Origin: JAJRXC01 sp047639555
GTDB lineage: Bacteria; Actinomycetota; Acidimicrobiia; Acidimicrobiales; Aldehydirespiratoraceae
DNA length: 64,000 nt
Assembly: GCA_047639555.1 (NCBI GenBank)
Contig: JBLIOE010000016.1
Span: 1 to 64,000, forward strand
Direction: 5' to 3'
The translations under genes were made by a program, and so were the position numbers. Below are positions 1 to 8,209 of this stretch, piece by piece. Under the pieces are notes generated by a model, which was not told where the DNA came from, made no database searches, and saw nothing but the letters and a program-made list of their open reading frames with translations. Each line of letters opens with the position of its first letter. The stretch's first letter is position 1.

Positions 1-273
1 GGTGCCGGTGCCGACGTCGGAGATCTTCTGGCGGTTCGAACCGTCGGCGTCTGCGACCCAGATCTGCTCGGTGGTGCCGTCGTCGCCTTCCCAGGCGATT
101 TTTGTGCCGTCGGGCGACCATTGCGGGTCAAAGTTGTTGGTGGGGTCGGTGCCGGTGCCGACGTCGGAGATCTTCTGGCGGTTCGAACCGTCGGCGTCTG
201 CGACCCAGATCTGGAAGGTGGTGCCGTCGTCGCCTTCCCAGGCGATTCTTGTGCCGTCAGGTGACCATTGCGA
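1..273. repeat. Tandem 147-bp coding repeat (propeller blades)
   Basis: Bases 1-126 and 148-273 are nearly identical copies with a period of 147 bp (49 codons). The first 68 bases of the two copies are the same. They encode successive PD40 blades of the secreted protein. Near-identity at the DNA level, not only in protein, suggests recent duplication or gene conversion. More copies may continue to the left of the window. Confidence 0.85.
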
Positions 274-564
274 AGACTCGCTAGTGGTCGGCGCCGGCTG
301 GATGAGATCGGTGATGTTGTCGCGGTTGGCGCCGGTGTCGTTGGCTGTCCATATATCTGTGGTGTCGGGCCCGGTGCCCTCCCACAGCAGACCATCACAG
401 TCAGTCACCGCCGCAGACGCCGCATCACCACCCGCAACTTCAGTGACCACGGCCGTCAACGACGCCGCGAACAAAGTCGCCACCAGCAACGTCACCGCAA
501 ACACCGGCGAAGAGCCCGAACGAATGAGCGCGGAAAGTGGTCGAACGCGACGCAGAGTGTTCAT
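1..564 (-). CDS. Secreted TolB/PD40-type beta-propeller protein (3' part outside window)
   Basis: The gene reads leftward and is still open at the window edge, so only the N-terminal 188 residues are seen. The start is the ATG at 564, which gives an N-terminus with basic residues and then a hydrophobic stretch (about residues 20-40) ending near an Ala-Ser-Ala, a likely signal peptide. After it come repeats of the PD40/TolB type, with the motifs WSPDGTRIAWEGDDGTT and QIWVADADGSNRQKI. Such blades form a beta-propeller in periplasmic or exported proteins, usually for protein-protein contact. The partner and role cannot be told from this fragment. A TetR gene lies upstream on the same strand. Confidence 0.8.
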   Translation of the reverse strand, partial: MNTLRRVRPLSALIRSGSSPVFAVTLLVATLFAASLTAVVTEVAGGDAASAAVTDCDGLLWEGTGPDTTDIWTANDTGANRDNITDLIQPAPTTSESSQWSPDGTRIAWEGDDGTTFQIWVADADGSNRQKISDVGTGTDPTNNFDPQWSPDGTKIAWEGDDGTTEQIWVADADGSNRQKISDVGTGT

Positions 565-636
565 AGCGCCGGAGCGTACACCCGAACCCTCCAAGCGGCC
601 GCCGGCGAAACTTGCAGGGTTGCCTCTGACCCCGCC

Positions 637-1221
637 TCAGTTTTCGAGGTCGCGGATTGCGTGGAGGGCGTTGTCGACGAGTTTGATGAAATCGGCGCTC
701 GGGTCGGCGGTCCACTGACGGGTCGCAACGCGGAGGGCCGAAAGCGCGGCGCCGGCGATGATCTCGGGGCGCGGATCTTCGATCGGGTCGACGACAAGAC
801 GCGTCGCCACCGCCGCAATGATTTCGCGTTCCCAGCTCGTCTGCACCACGGCGCGGCTGTAGGCCGAAACCGACGGCACGGCGGCGGCGACTGCGAACTG
901 CACCCGGCGACGGTCAGCGTTGCGCTGGTGGTCGTCGGCGAGCGCGAGCGCGGCTTCGCGGACGACATCGAGGATTGGTTCGTCGGCGGGCCGAGCGGTG
1001 AGCGCGTCGCGAAGCTCGAGGCGGAGATCATCCATGTCGCCGAACAACACCGCCTCCTTGGTGGGGAAGTGGCGAAAGAGTGTGCGCTGGGCCACGTCGG
1101 CGGCGTCGGCGATTTGTGTGGTGGTCGTCTCGGAAAACCCGTTGGCGGCGATCAACCGGGCGGCCTCGTTGATGAGGCGCTCACGAGTGGCGTTCTTCTT
1201 GCGATCGCGGCGTTCGGGCAC
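637..1221 (-). CDS. TetR/AcrR family transcriptional regulator
   Basis: A 194-residue protein of usual TetR length. The N-terminal helix-turn-helix is clear (about residues 15-60): TRERLINEAARLIAANGFSE, then TTTTQIADAADVAQRTLFRH and FPTKEAVL. The C-terminal ligand domain is not diagnostic. The gene is divergent from the HAD-acyltransferase/WS-DGAT operon, and a perfect palindrome lies in the 95-bp gap, so it probably represses itself and the lipid operon. The inducer is unknown; a fatty acyl-CoA would suit the target genes but is only inference. Confidence 0.9.
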   Translation of the reverse strand: MPERRDRKKNATRERLINEAARLIAANGFSETTTTQIADAADVAQRTLFRHFPTKEAVLFGDMDDLRLELRDALTARPADEPILDVVREAALALADDHQRNADRRRVQFAVAAAVPSVSAYSRAVVQTSWEREIIAAVATRLVVDPIEDPRPEIIAGAALSALRVATRQWTADPSADFIKLVDNALHAIRDLEN

Positions 1222-1264
1222 CTCCTCACCCTAGTTCGCTTGGTCGTAGATGTCAGTTATTGAC

Positions 1265-1285
1265 TAATGTCAGTCACTGACATTA
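1265..1285. promoter_or_regulatory. Probable TetR operator (21-bp palindrome)
   Basis: TAATGTCAGT-C-ACTGACATTA is a perfect inverted repeat with 10-bp arms around one central base. It lies between the divergent TetR gene and the HAD-PlsC gene. A further half-site (ATGTCAGTTATTGAC) overlaps its left side around 1249-1263. The TAAGGT at its right edge could be a -10 element for the rightward operon, so a bound repressor would block transcription. Confidence 0.75.
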
Positions 1286-1316
1286 AGGTGATGTCACCCT
1301 CTCACCGGAGTACCCA

Positions 1317-2753
1317 ATGGCTCGACCCACCGCCGCCATCTTTGATCTTGATCGCACGCTGATCACGTCGTCATCCGCCATGGTCTTCCAACGCCACCTG
1401 GCCGCAGCCGGGCTCGGCTCGATCCCCGACATCCCGCTCGCTGATGCGTTCATGAAGTTCTACGAACAGTTCGGCGAGAGCTGGGTGATGATGCAGCCGG
1501 CCAAGCTTGGCTCGCGCACCGCCAAGGGTTGGTCCGTTGCCACCGTGCATGAGGCGGCCACTGCGGCCGCGGCGGAGATTGCCGACGAACTCGTGCTGCC
1601 CTTCGCTCGCAACGAGATCGATGACCACCGCAAAGCGGGCCGTCTGCTCGTGCTCGCCACCACCTCGCCCGAGCCGTGGGTTTCTCCGCTCGCCGAAGCG
1701 CTCGGATTCGACGCCGTGGTTGCGACCAAGTGGGTCTCGGCCGGTGGCGAGTACACCGGTGAAACCGACGGCGCCTTCGTCTGGGGACGGAAGAAAGCAG
1801 AGGCCGTCGAGGCCTGGGCCGTGGCGAACAGTGTCGTCCTCGACGGCAGCTTTGCCTACAGCGATAGCTATTTCGACGCCTCGCTGCTTGAGCTCGTCGG
1901 CAACCCCGTCGCGATCAACCCCGACATACGGCTGCAAGCGCTCGCCGCGATCAAGGGTTGGAAGGTGCGTCACTTCGATGCGCTGGAAGGTGTCATCAAA
2001 GTCGCGGGTCGTGAGTTCCAGGAATGGAGCCGACCGTTCGTACGCGAGGAGCTGCAACCCTTCGCTCGTTTCGAGTTCTCCGGCATCGAGAACATCCCTG
2101 CCAAAGGTGCGGCGATCCTTGTGTTCAACCACCGGTCCTACTTCGACCCGAGCGCGATGGCGCTTGTTGCCGCCAAGGCGAAGCGCAACGTGCGGAGCCT
2201 CGGCAAGAAAGAAGTCTTCGACGTGCCGATCATCGGACGGCTGATGCGAGGCATCGGCGGTGTCCGCGTTGATCGCGGCACTGGTTCCGACGAACCGCTC
2301 GAGGCCGCGGCCGAAGCGTTGCGAGGCGGCGAGGTGCTGATGCTCGCCCCGGAAGGCACGATCCCGCGTGGCCCTGCGTTCTTCGATCCCGAACTGAAGG
2401 GTCGTTGGGGTGCCGCGAAGCTCGCCGCGATGACCGGCGCCCCCGTGATCCCCGTTGGGATCTGGGGCACCGAGAAGGTCTGGCCGCGCAGTGCCCGCAT
2501 GCCCAAGATGCCGATCGGTGCTCGTCCGCTGATCACCGTGACGGTCGGCGCCCCGATCGAACTGGGTCGCGAAGACCCCGACGCCGACACCGAGGCGATC
2601 ATGGCGGGGATCGTGGCGATCCTTCCCGACGAAGCCCGTGAGCACCACGTTCCCACCGAGGAAGAACTTGCCCTCACTTACCCGCCGGGATACTCGGGCG
2701 ACCCCGAGGCCGAAGCCGACCGCCGCCCCGGCACCGACACGAGCACATCATGA
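1317..2753 (+). CDS. HAD-IB hydrolase fused to 1-acylglycerol-3-phosphate acyltransferase (PlsC)
   Basis: A 478-residue two-domain protein. Residues about 5-215 are a HAD phosphatase of subfamily IB, with nucleophile motif FDLDRTL near the N-terminus and a downstream YSDSYFD segment. Residues about 245-460 are a PlsC-type acyltransferase with the NHRSYFD (NHx4D) motif near residue 270 and APEGTIPRG near 343. Such fusions are common in actinobacteria. The acyltransferase would make phosphatidate and the HAD part may remove a phosphate, leading to diacylglycerol. It overlaps the WS/DGAT gene by 4 bases (ATGA), so the pair probably makes triacylglycerol or wax ester. A GGAG lies just upstream of the start. 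Confidence 0.9.
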   Translation: MARPTAAIFDLDRTLITSSSAMVFQRHLAAAGLGSIPDIPLADAFMKFYEQFGESWVMMQPAKLGSRTAKGWSVATVHEAATAAAAEIADELVLPFARNEIDDHRKAGRLLVLATTSPEPWVSPLAEALGFDAVVATKWVSAGGEYTGETDGAFVWGRKKAEAVEAWAVANSVVLDGSFAYSDSYFDASLLELVGNPVAINPDIRLQALAAIKGWKVRHFDALEGVIKVAGREFQEWSRPFVREELQPFARFEFSGIENIPAKGAAILVFNHRSYFDPSAMALVAAKAKRNVRSLGKKEVFDVPIIGRLMRGIGGVRVDRGTGSDEPLEAAAEALRGGEVLMLAPEGTIPRGPAFFDPELKGRWGAAKLAAMTGAPVIPVGIWGTEKVWPRSARMPKMPIGARPLITVTVGAPIELGREDPDADTEAIMAGIVAILPDEAREHHVPTEEELALTYPPGYSGDPEAEADRRPGTDTSTS

Positions 2754-4204
2754 GCACCGATCCGAACGATCGCGAGATCGACGCCGCCGAACGCATGTCG
2801 GAGCACGAGGCGCTCATGTGGAACATCGAGAAGGACCCGTGGCTCAACCCCAGCGGCGGCGGGCTCTTCCGCTTCGATCAGCCGATCGACGCCGATCTAC
2901 TCCGCGCCCGAATGCGCCACGCAGTGAGCGAGCTCCCTCGATTCATGCAGCGGGTGCAGCCCGGCTTCGGTCGAATCTCCACGCCAGCTTGGGTTCCGGA
3001 CCCAGAGTTCAACTTCGATAACCATTTTCGCGTCGTGACCCTTCCGAGCCCAGGCACCCAGCGCCAGCTCCTCGACATGGCCGCGCAGCTCTACATGGAG
3101 CCGTTCGATCGCACCCGTCCGCTATGGCGCATGATCGTGATCGACGGTCTCGAGTCTGGCGAGGGTGCGCTCTGGACGCTCATCCACCACGCCATCTCCG
3201 ACGGCGTCGGACAGCTGCGTATGGCCGAAATGTTCCAGGACCTCGAGCGCGATGTTCCCCGATCCCCCGACATTGACCTGGACGCGCTCGTTGCCGATGC
3301 CGTTGCTTCGGCGCAGGCCAAGGAGATCGGCGGCGATCTTGGTTCAAGCGTTGTGAACTCGGTCTCCGCGTCGGTTTCCCACCTGCTGCGCCGGGCCGCC
3401 GGAACGGCGCGCCGCACCGCGGGAGAAGTGGCGATGTGGCCCGCCGACCCCCGCCGAATCGGCGACCGGGTCGCCGAAGTCACCGAGGTCGTCACTGATA
3501 CCGCCGAGATGCTGACGCATACCATAGAAGAAGGTGAGGGCGCCCCGCTGTGGCGCGAACGGTCGCGTCATCGCCACCTCGAGTCTGTCACCGTTCCCCT
3601 CGATCGTCTGAAGGCTGCGAGCAAGGCGGCCGGCACGACAGTCAACGGCGCTTTTGTTGCGGCGATGGCTGATGCCGCGGTGAAATACCACCAGGACCGC
3701 GACGCCGCTTTCGACACGTTGAACGTGTCGTTCATTATCAGCACTCGCGCCGACAACAAGGCGGGTGGCAACGCGTTCACCCCCGTACTCGTCCAGCTTC
3801 CGGCTGTCGTTGCGTCGATGGCCGAGCGAATCGAAACCACTACCACGGTGCTCGACGAGGCAAAAGAGGCGGCCGGGCGAAGTGGCGGAATCACAGCATT
3901 GTCCGGCGTGATCAACCTGTTGCCCACCTCAGTCGTGACGCGAACGGCTCGTTCGCAGGCCGCGAAGATCGACATCGCGACAAGTAATCTGCGGGGGGCG
4001 CCGGTTCCGCTCTTCATCGGCGGAGCTGAAGTGTTGCATTCCGTGACGATGGGTCCGCTCGCGGGAACACCGTGCAACGCAACGGCGCTGTCCTACTGCA
4101 ACAACTTCGACATCGGCCTCTTCATCGACCCGGTTGCAATCACCGAGCCCGATGCCTTCCGTCAATGTGTCGTCGACGCCTTCGACCGCCTACTGGCCAC
4201 CTAA
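2750..4204 (+). CDS. Wax ester synthase / diacylglycerol acyltransferase (WS/DGAT)
   Basis: A 484-residue protein, the usual length for bacterial WS/DGAT enzymes. The catalytic HHxxxDG motif is present as HHAISDGVG near residue 145. Other family traits are the N-terminal EALMWNIEKDPWLNP segment and a late FNVSFIIS/NLRGAPVPLFIGGAE-type region. It would transfer acyl groups from acyl-CoA to diacylglycerol or fatty alcohol for storage lipid. It is translationally coupled to the HAD-PlsC fusion and probably controlled by the divergent TetR. Confidence 0.92.
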   Translation: MSTDPNDREIDAAERMSEHEALMWNIEKDPWLNPSGGGLFRFDQPIDADLLRARMRHAVSELPRFMQRVQPGFGRISTPAWVPDPEFNFDNHFRVVTLPSPGTQRQLLDMAAQLYMEPFDRTRPLWRMIVIDGLESGEGALWTLIHHAISDGVGQLRMAEMFQDLERDVPRSPDIDLDALVADAVASAQAKEIGGDLGSSVVNSVSASVSHLLRRAAGTARRTAGEVAMWPADPRRIGDRVAEVTEVVTDTAEMLTHTIEEGEGAPLWRERSRHRHLESVTVPLDRLKAASKAAGTTVNGAFVAAMADAAVKYHQDRDAAFDTLNVSFIISTRADNKAGGNAFTPVLVQLPAVVASMAERIETTTTVLDEAKEAAGRSGGITALSGVINLLPTSVVTRTARSQAAKIDIATSNLRGAPVPLFIGGAEVLHSVTMGPLAGTPCNATALSYCNNFDIGLFIDPVAITEPDAFRQCVVDAFDRLLAT

Positions 4205-4257
4205 GATCTGCCGAACTCCATGCAACGCGCAGCGTTGCCCCGGGCTAGGTTCGGCGC

Positions 4258-5109
4258 ATGAAATATGCCGCACCTACAACGGTGGACGAAGCGGTCGGGC
4301 TCTTGGCGGGCGACGCCGATGCTCGAGTGTTTGCTGGAGCCACTGATCTGATTCCTCAGATTCGCTCTGGTCGTCCCGAACCGTCCGTCCTGGTTGATCT
4401 CAAGAGGATCGATCGTCTCATTGGTGTCGCCGAATCGGGCGGCACGTGGACCGTTGGAGCGGCGACGCCCACCTCCTCCCTCACGGCCGATGCGAGCTTC
4501 ACCGGCTCGTTCCCGGGTCTGTCCGAAGCGAGTGGTTTGATCGGTTCCGATCAGATCCAGAACCGGTCCAGCTGGGGCGGCAATCTCTGTAACGGTTCGC
4601 CCGCTGCAGATTCTGTGCCGGCCCTGATTGTGTGCGAGACCCGTGCGGTTGTCGCGGGTAGCACCGGCGAACGCACCGTCCTCGTCGCTGACGTGGTCAC
4701 CGGCCCCGGCCAGACCTCGCTGGCCGACGATGAATTCATCGTCGAGTTCCAGGTCGACGCACCGCCTGCGAACACGTCTGACGCCTACTTGCGTCTCATC
4801 CCTCGCACCGAGATGGACATCGCCGTAGTGGGCGCTGCTGTCCGGGTCACGATGGACGGCGACACCTGCATCGCGGCCACCGTGGTGCTCGGCGCTGTCG
4901 CTCCCACGGCTGTGCGAGTGCCTAAAGCCGAAGCCGCTCTAGTCGGCTCCACCCTCGACGACGCGACTCTCGCGGCCGTTGCCGACGCAGCCTCGGCTGC
5001 CTGCAACCCGATCGACGACAAGCGCGGCACCATCGAATACCGCCGCCAGGTTGCTGGAGTGCTCGCCAAACGAGCTGCGAAAATTGCTGCCGAAAGGGCC
5101 AACTCATGA
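4258..5109 (+). CDS. Molybdenum hydroxylase, FAD-binding medium subunit (CoxM-like)
   Basis: A 283-residue FAD subunit of the xanthine dehydrogenase/CO dehydrogenase family. FAD-binding motifs are seen as FAGATDLIPQIRSG near residue 22 and SSWGGNLCNGSPAADS near residue 105. It would carry electrons from the iron-sulfur subunit to an acceptor. It starts a tight operon: it overlaps the 2Fe-2S subunit gene by 4 bases. TAGGTT sits 6 bases before the ATG with no Shine-Dalgarno, suggesting a leaderless promoter. Confidence 0.93.
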   Translation: MKYAAPTTVDEAVGLLAGDADARVFAGATDLIPQIRSGRPEPSVLVDLKRIDRLIGVAESGGTWTVGAATPTSSLTADASFTGSFPGLSEASGLIGSDQIQNRSSWGGNLCNGSPAADSVPALIVCETRAVVAGSTGERTVLVADVVTGPGQTSLADDEFIVEFQVDAPPANTSDAYLRLIPRTEMDIAVVGAAVRVTMDGDTCIAATVVLGAVAPTAVRVPKAEAALVGSTLDDATLAAVADAASAACNPIDDKRGTIEYRRQVAGVLAKRAAKIAAERANS

Positions 5110-5591
5110 GCCGTACCCATGTGAACTGCACGGTCAACGGCGACGAGGTCGACTTCCTCGCCAGCGACGACACCTCCCTCCTCGATGCCCTGCGCGACGA
5201 GTTGGGCCTCACGAGCGTGAAGGAAGGCTGCGGCACCGGTGACTGTGGTGCTTGCTCTATCACGGTCGACGGGAAGCTCAACTGCTCCTGTCTGATGTTT
5301 GCCCCCGAAGCCGAAGGCACGAGCATCGGTACGGTTGAGGGCCTCGCCAACGGCGACCAACTCCACCCGCTGCAGACCACGTTTCTCGAGGGTGCGGCGC
5401 TGCAGTGTGGCATCTGCACTCCCGGTGTTCTCGTGGCGGCCAAGGTGCTGCTCGACGAAAACCCGAGCCCCACCGAAACCGAAATCCGCTACGCCCTGGC
5501 TGGCAATCTCTGCCGGTGCACGGGCTACGACAAGATCATCCACGCGGTGCAAGAAGCCGCCGTCACCATTAACGCAGGAGCCAGCAAGTGA
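5106..5591 (+). CDS. Molybdenum hydroxylase, 2Fe-2S small subunit (CoxS-like)
   Basis: A 161-residue iron-sulfur subunit. The plant-ferredoxin type cluster ligands are in GCGTGDCGACSITVDG (about residues 41-56) plus a following Cys. The second cluster ligands are in QCGICTPG and CRCTGY near the C-terminus. It passes electrons from the molybdenum centre to the FAD subunit. It overlaps both neighbours by 4 bases, so the three subunits should be made in fixed ratio. Confidence 0.95.
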   Translation: MSRTHVNCTVNGDEVDFLASDDTSLLDALRDELGLTSVKEGCGTGDCGACSITVDGKLNCSCLMFAPEAEGTSIGTVEGLANGDQLHPLQTTFLEGAALQCGICTPGVLVAAKVLLDENPSPTETEIRYALAGNLCRCTGYDKIIHAVQEAAVTINAGASK

Positions 5592-7834
5592 CCGCTGTCG
5601 AGAATCCTCCAAAGAAGTACAAGTACGTCGGTACCCGCCCGGTTCGTCACGATGGCCTGGAGAAGGTCACTGGCAAGGCCCGTTTTGCTGCCGACCTGAG
5701 CCTCACCGGCCAGCTCCGTGGTGTGATGGTGCGTTCGCCGCACGCTCACGCGCGGATCAAGTCGATCGACACGAGCGCCGCAGAAGCGATGCCCGGCGTG
5801 AAGTCAGTCACCACGGGTGCGGACTTCCCCGATATCGACCCCGCCGCGCCCATCTACGACGAGTCAATCAACGTGATCGCTCGCGACGAGGTTCTTTACC
5901 ACGGCCATGTAGTTGCAGCCGTTGCCGCCACCACGCTGTCGGAGGCCCGAGCGGCCGCCGCGGCAGTGAAGGTTGAGTACGACGTCCTCGAACCGATTCT
6001 GACAATCGAGGGTGCGTTGGCGGATGGCGCCACGATCTCCAACAAGTCCACCCGCACGCTGTTCCTCGGTCAAGACGACGAGACGAATCTCGCGTCGGTC
6101 GCACCGTTCGGGCGTGGCGATGTCGAAGCCGGCTTCGCCGACGCCGACGTGATCGTTGAGCGCTTCTTCACCACTAAGGCTGTGCACCAGGGCTACATCG
6201 AGCCCCACGCTTGTGTGGTTGATGTCGGCCAAGACGGCAAGGCCAGCATCTGGGCTTCGTCGCAGGGCCACTTCGCGGTGCGCTCGAAGACGGCCGACAT
6301 CCTTGGATGGGGCACCGACAAGATCAAGGTCACTCCGGCCGAGATCGGCGGCGGGTTCGGTGGCAAGACCACCATCTACCTCGAACCGATCGCGGTGAAG
6401 CTGAGCCAGAAGGCGTCGCGTCCGGTCAAGATGGTGATGACTCGCGAAGAGGTGCTCCGGGCGACCGGTCCGGCTCCTGCCGCCGAGATCGCGATCAAGG
6501 TGGGTGCCAAGAACGACGGCGAGCTCACCACGATCCAGTCGACGATGAAGTACAGCAACGGTTCGGCCAAGGGCTACGCCGCGATGCTCGGTGCCATGTC
6601 GACCGCGTCGTACCGGTTCCCGAACCTCGACATCAACACCATGGGCACCGTCGACAACACATCGAAGTCGGCTGCCTATCGTGCCCCGTCAGCGCCACAG
6701 GCTGCCTTCGCGGTGGAGTCGTGTATCGATGAAATCGCGAAGACGCTGGGTATGGACCCGATCGAGATCCGGCTGCAAAACGCTGTGGTCGAGGGCGACA
6801 TCACCGCCATGGGTGCACCTCACCCGAAGATTGGCTTCATCGAGACAATGCAGGCCATCAAGGAAAGCGAGCACTACAACTCGCCTGTTCCTGAAGGTGC
6901 GGGCCGAGGTTTCGGCACCGGCTTCTGGTTCAACATTGGTGAGCAGTCGAGCGCCACGGTCAACCTCAACGAAGACGGCACCGCCACGGTCATCACCGGT
7001 AGCCCCGACATCGGCGGCAGCCGTGCGTCAATGGCGCTCATGGCCGCCGAAACCCTCGGACTCGACCCGATGCGGATCACGCCGATCATCGCCGACACCG
7101 AATCAGTCGGTTTCACTGACATCACCGAAGGCAGCCGGGCAACGTTCGCCACCGGCATGGCCGTCACCAACGCGTGCCTCGAACTCATCGATCAGATGAA
7201 GCAGCGGGCCGCGATGATGCGTGGTGTCGAGGCCGATCAGGTCGAATGGGTTGATGGCGCGGCGATTGTCGACGGTCAGGACCCGCTCACGATCGCGGAG
7301 ATCACCGGTCAGGCCAAACAAACCGGTGGTCCGCTTACCTCCACGGCGTCGCTCAACGCGGCCGGTGCGGGTCCGTCGTTCGCGGCGCACCTCGCCGATG
7401 TTGCGGTCGACGAAGAGACCGGCGTGGTAACGATCCTTCGTTACACCGCCGCGCAGGATGCCGGCACGGCGATCCATCCCTCCTACGTGGAAGGCCAGAT
7501 GCAGGGCGGTTCCGCCCAGGGCATCGGCTGGGCCCTCAACGAGGAATACATCTACAGCGACGATGGCGTCATGCAGAACGCAGGCTTCCTCGACTACCGC
7601 ATGCCCGTTGCCTCGGACTTGCCGATGCTTGAGACGATCATCGTTGAGGTTCCCAACCCGAGCCATCCGTATGGCGTGCGGGGTGTGGGAGAGACCGGCA
7701 TCGTTCCGCCGATCAACACCCTCGCCAATGCAATCCACTCGGCCACCGGCGTTCGGATGACGGATCTCCCGATGTCCCCGCCGAACATACTGAAGGCAAT
7801 CACCCTCCAGAAGGCAAGTAACGAGCAGAAGTAG
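5588..7834 (+). CDS. Molybdenum hydroxylase, large molybdopterin-binding subunit (CoxL/XdhA-like)
   Basis: A 748-residue catalytic subunit with GTG start overlapping the upstream stop. Family motifs include GKARFAADL, the GGGFGGKT segment and the catalytic-Glu region VRGVGETGIVPPIN near the C-terminus. The substrate-loop region reads AYRAPSAPQA (about residue 362). It is not the AYxCSFR of form I CO dehydrogenase, so the copper-binding Cys is missing, nor the AYRGAGR of form II. The enzyme is thus more likely to hydroxylate an N-heterocycle, aldehyde or aromatic CoA ester. The substrate cannot be named from sequence. Confidence 0.9.
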   Translation: MTAVENPPKKYKYVGTRPVRHDGLEKVTGKARFAADLSLTGQLRGVMVRSPHAHARIKSIDTSAAEAMPGVKSVTTGADFPDIDPAAPIYDESINVIARDEVLYHGHVVAAVAATTLSEARAAAAAVKVEYDVLEPILTIEGALADGATISNKSTRTLFLGQDDETNLASVAPFGRGDVEAGFADADVIVERFFTTKAVHQGYIEPHACVVDVGQDGKASIWASSQGHFAVRSKTADILGWGTDKIKVTPAEIGGGFGGKTTIYLEPIAVKLSQKASRPVKMVMTREEVLRATGPAPAAEIAIKVGAKNDGELTTIQSTMKYSNGSAKGYAAMLGAMSTASYRFPNLDINTMGTVDNTSKSAAYRAPSAPQAAFAVESCIDEIAKTLGMDPIEIRLQNAVVEGDITAMGAPHPKIGFIETMQAIKESEHYNSPVPEGAGRGFGTGFWFNIGEQSSATVNLNEDGTATVITGSPDIGGSRASMALMAAETLGLDPMRITPIIADTESVGFTDITEGSRATFATGMAVTNACLELIDQMKQRAAMMRGVEADQVEWVDGAAIVDGQDPLTIAEITGQAKQTGGPLTSTASLNAAGAGPSFAAHLADVAVDEETGVVTILRYTAAQDAGTAIHPSYVEGQMQGGSAQGIGWALNEEYIYSDDGVMQNAGFLDYRMPVASDLPMLETIIVEVPNPSHPYGVRGVGETGIVPPINTLANAIHSATGVRMTDLPMSPPNILKAITLQKASNEQK

Positions 7835-7848
7835 CTCGTTCACCGTCG

Positions 7849-8097
7849 ATGGCCACCGTCCACCTCCAAGCTGATCACGCCCGTCACACCAACGGTGAGC
7901 GTGAGCTTGAGGTGGGCGGCGCCACCGTTGGCGCGGTGATCGATGAACTCGACGCCCGCTTCCCTGGCCTCGGTCACTTCCTCCGCAAGGGCGCGTCCGT
8001 CGCCATCGACGGCGAACTTCAGCCAAGAGGCACGATCTACGCCCCCGTGGGCCCCGAGGCCGTCCTGCACTTCCTCATCCCCATCACCGGCGGCTAA
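7849..8097 (+). CDS. MoaD/ThiS family sulfur-carrier protein
   Basis: An 82-residue ubiquitin-like protein ending in Gly-Gly, the tail that is adenylated and thiocarboxylated in this family. The body (ELEVGGATVGAVIDELDARF) matches the MoaD fold. It lies 14 bases after the molybdenum hydroxylase operon and in the same direction, so it probably supplies sulfur for the molybdopterin cofactor of that enzyme. A different sulfur-transfer role is possible. Confidence 0.8.
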   Translation: MATVHLQADHARHTNGERELEVGGATVGAVIDELDARFPGLGHFLRKGASVAIDGELQPRGTIYAPVGPEAVLHFLIPITGG

Positions 8098-8106
8098 CCC
8101 GCTCTT

Positions 8107-8167
8107 CTCTCCCTTTTCTGAAGCCTTAGTCGCGCTATACGCGATTCAGGCTTCAGAAAAGGGAGAG
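8107..8167. terminator. Perfect 19-bp inverted repeat, terminator-like hairpin
   Basis: Arms at 8107-8125 and 8149-8167 (CTCTCCCTTTTCTGAAGCC and its exact complement) surround a 23-base loop that itself contains TCGCG/CGCGA. It lies 9 bases after the MoaD-like stop and 42 bases before the peroxidase gene. It has no T-run on either side, so it is not a classical intrinsic terminator. It may end the molybdenum hydroxylase transcript or act as a long RNA hairpin. Confidence 0.6.
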
Positions 8168-8209
8168 GGGTGCGGCTACAGTCGGACGGTCTAACCAAAG
8201 GGAGACCAA

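Noticed and set aside
1371..2648. 425-residue minus-strand frame opposite HAD-PlsC
   Set aside because: Antisense shadow rich in Arg, Gly and His with no motif; the plus strand has both catalytic domains.
5588..7834. Naming the molybdenum hydroxylase as aerobic CO dehydrogenase
   Set aside because: The form I signature with the copper-binding Cys is absent, so CO oxidation is not supported.
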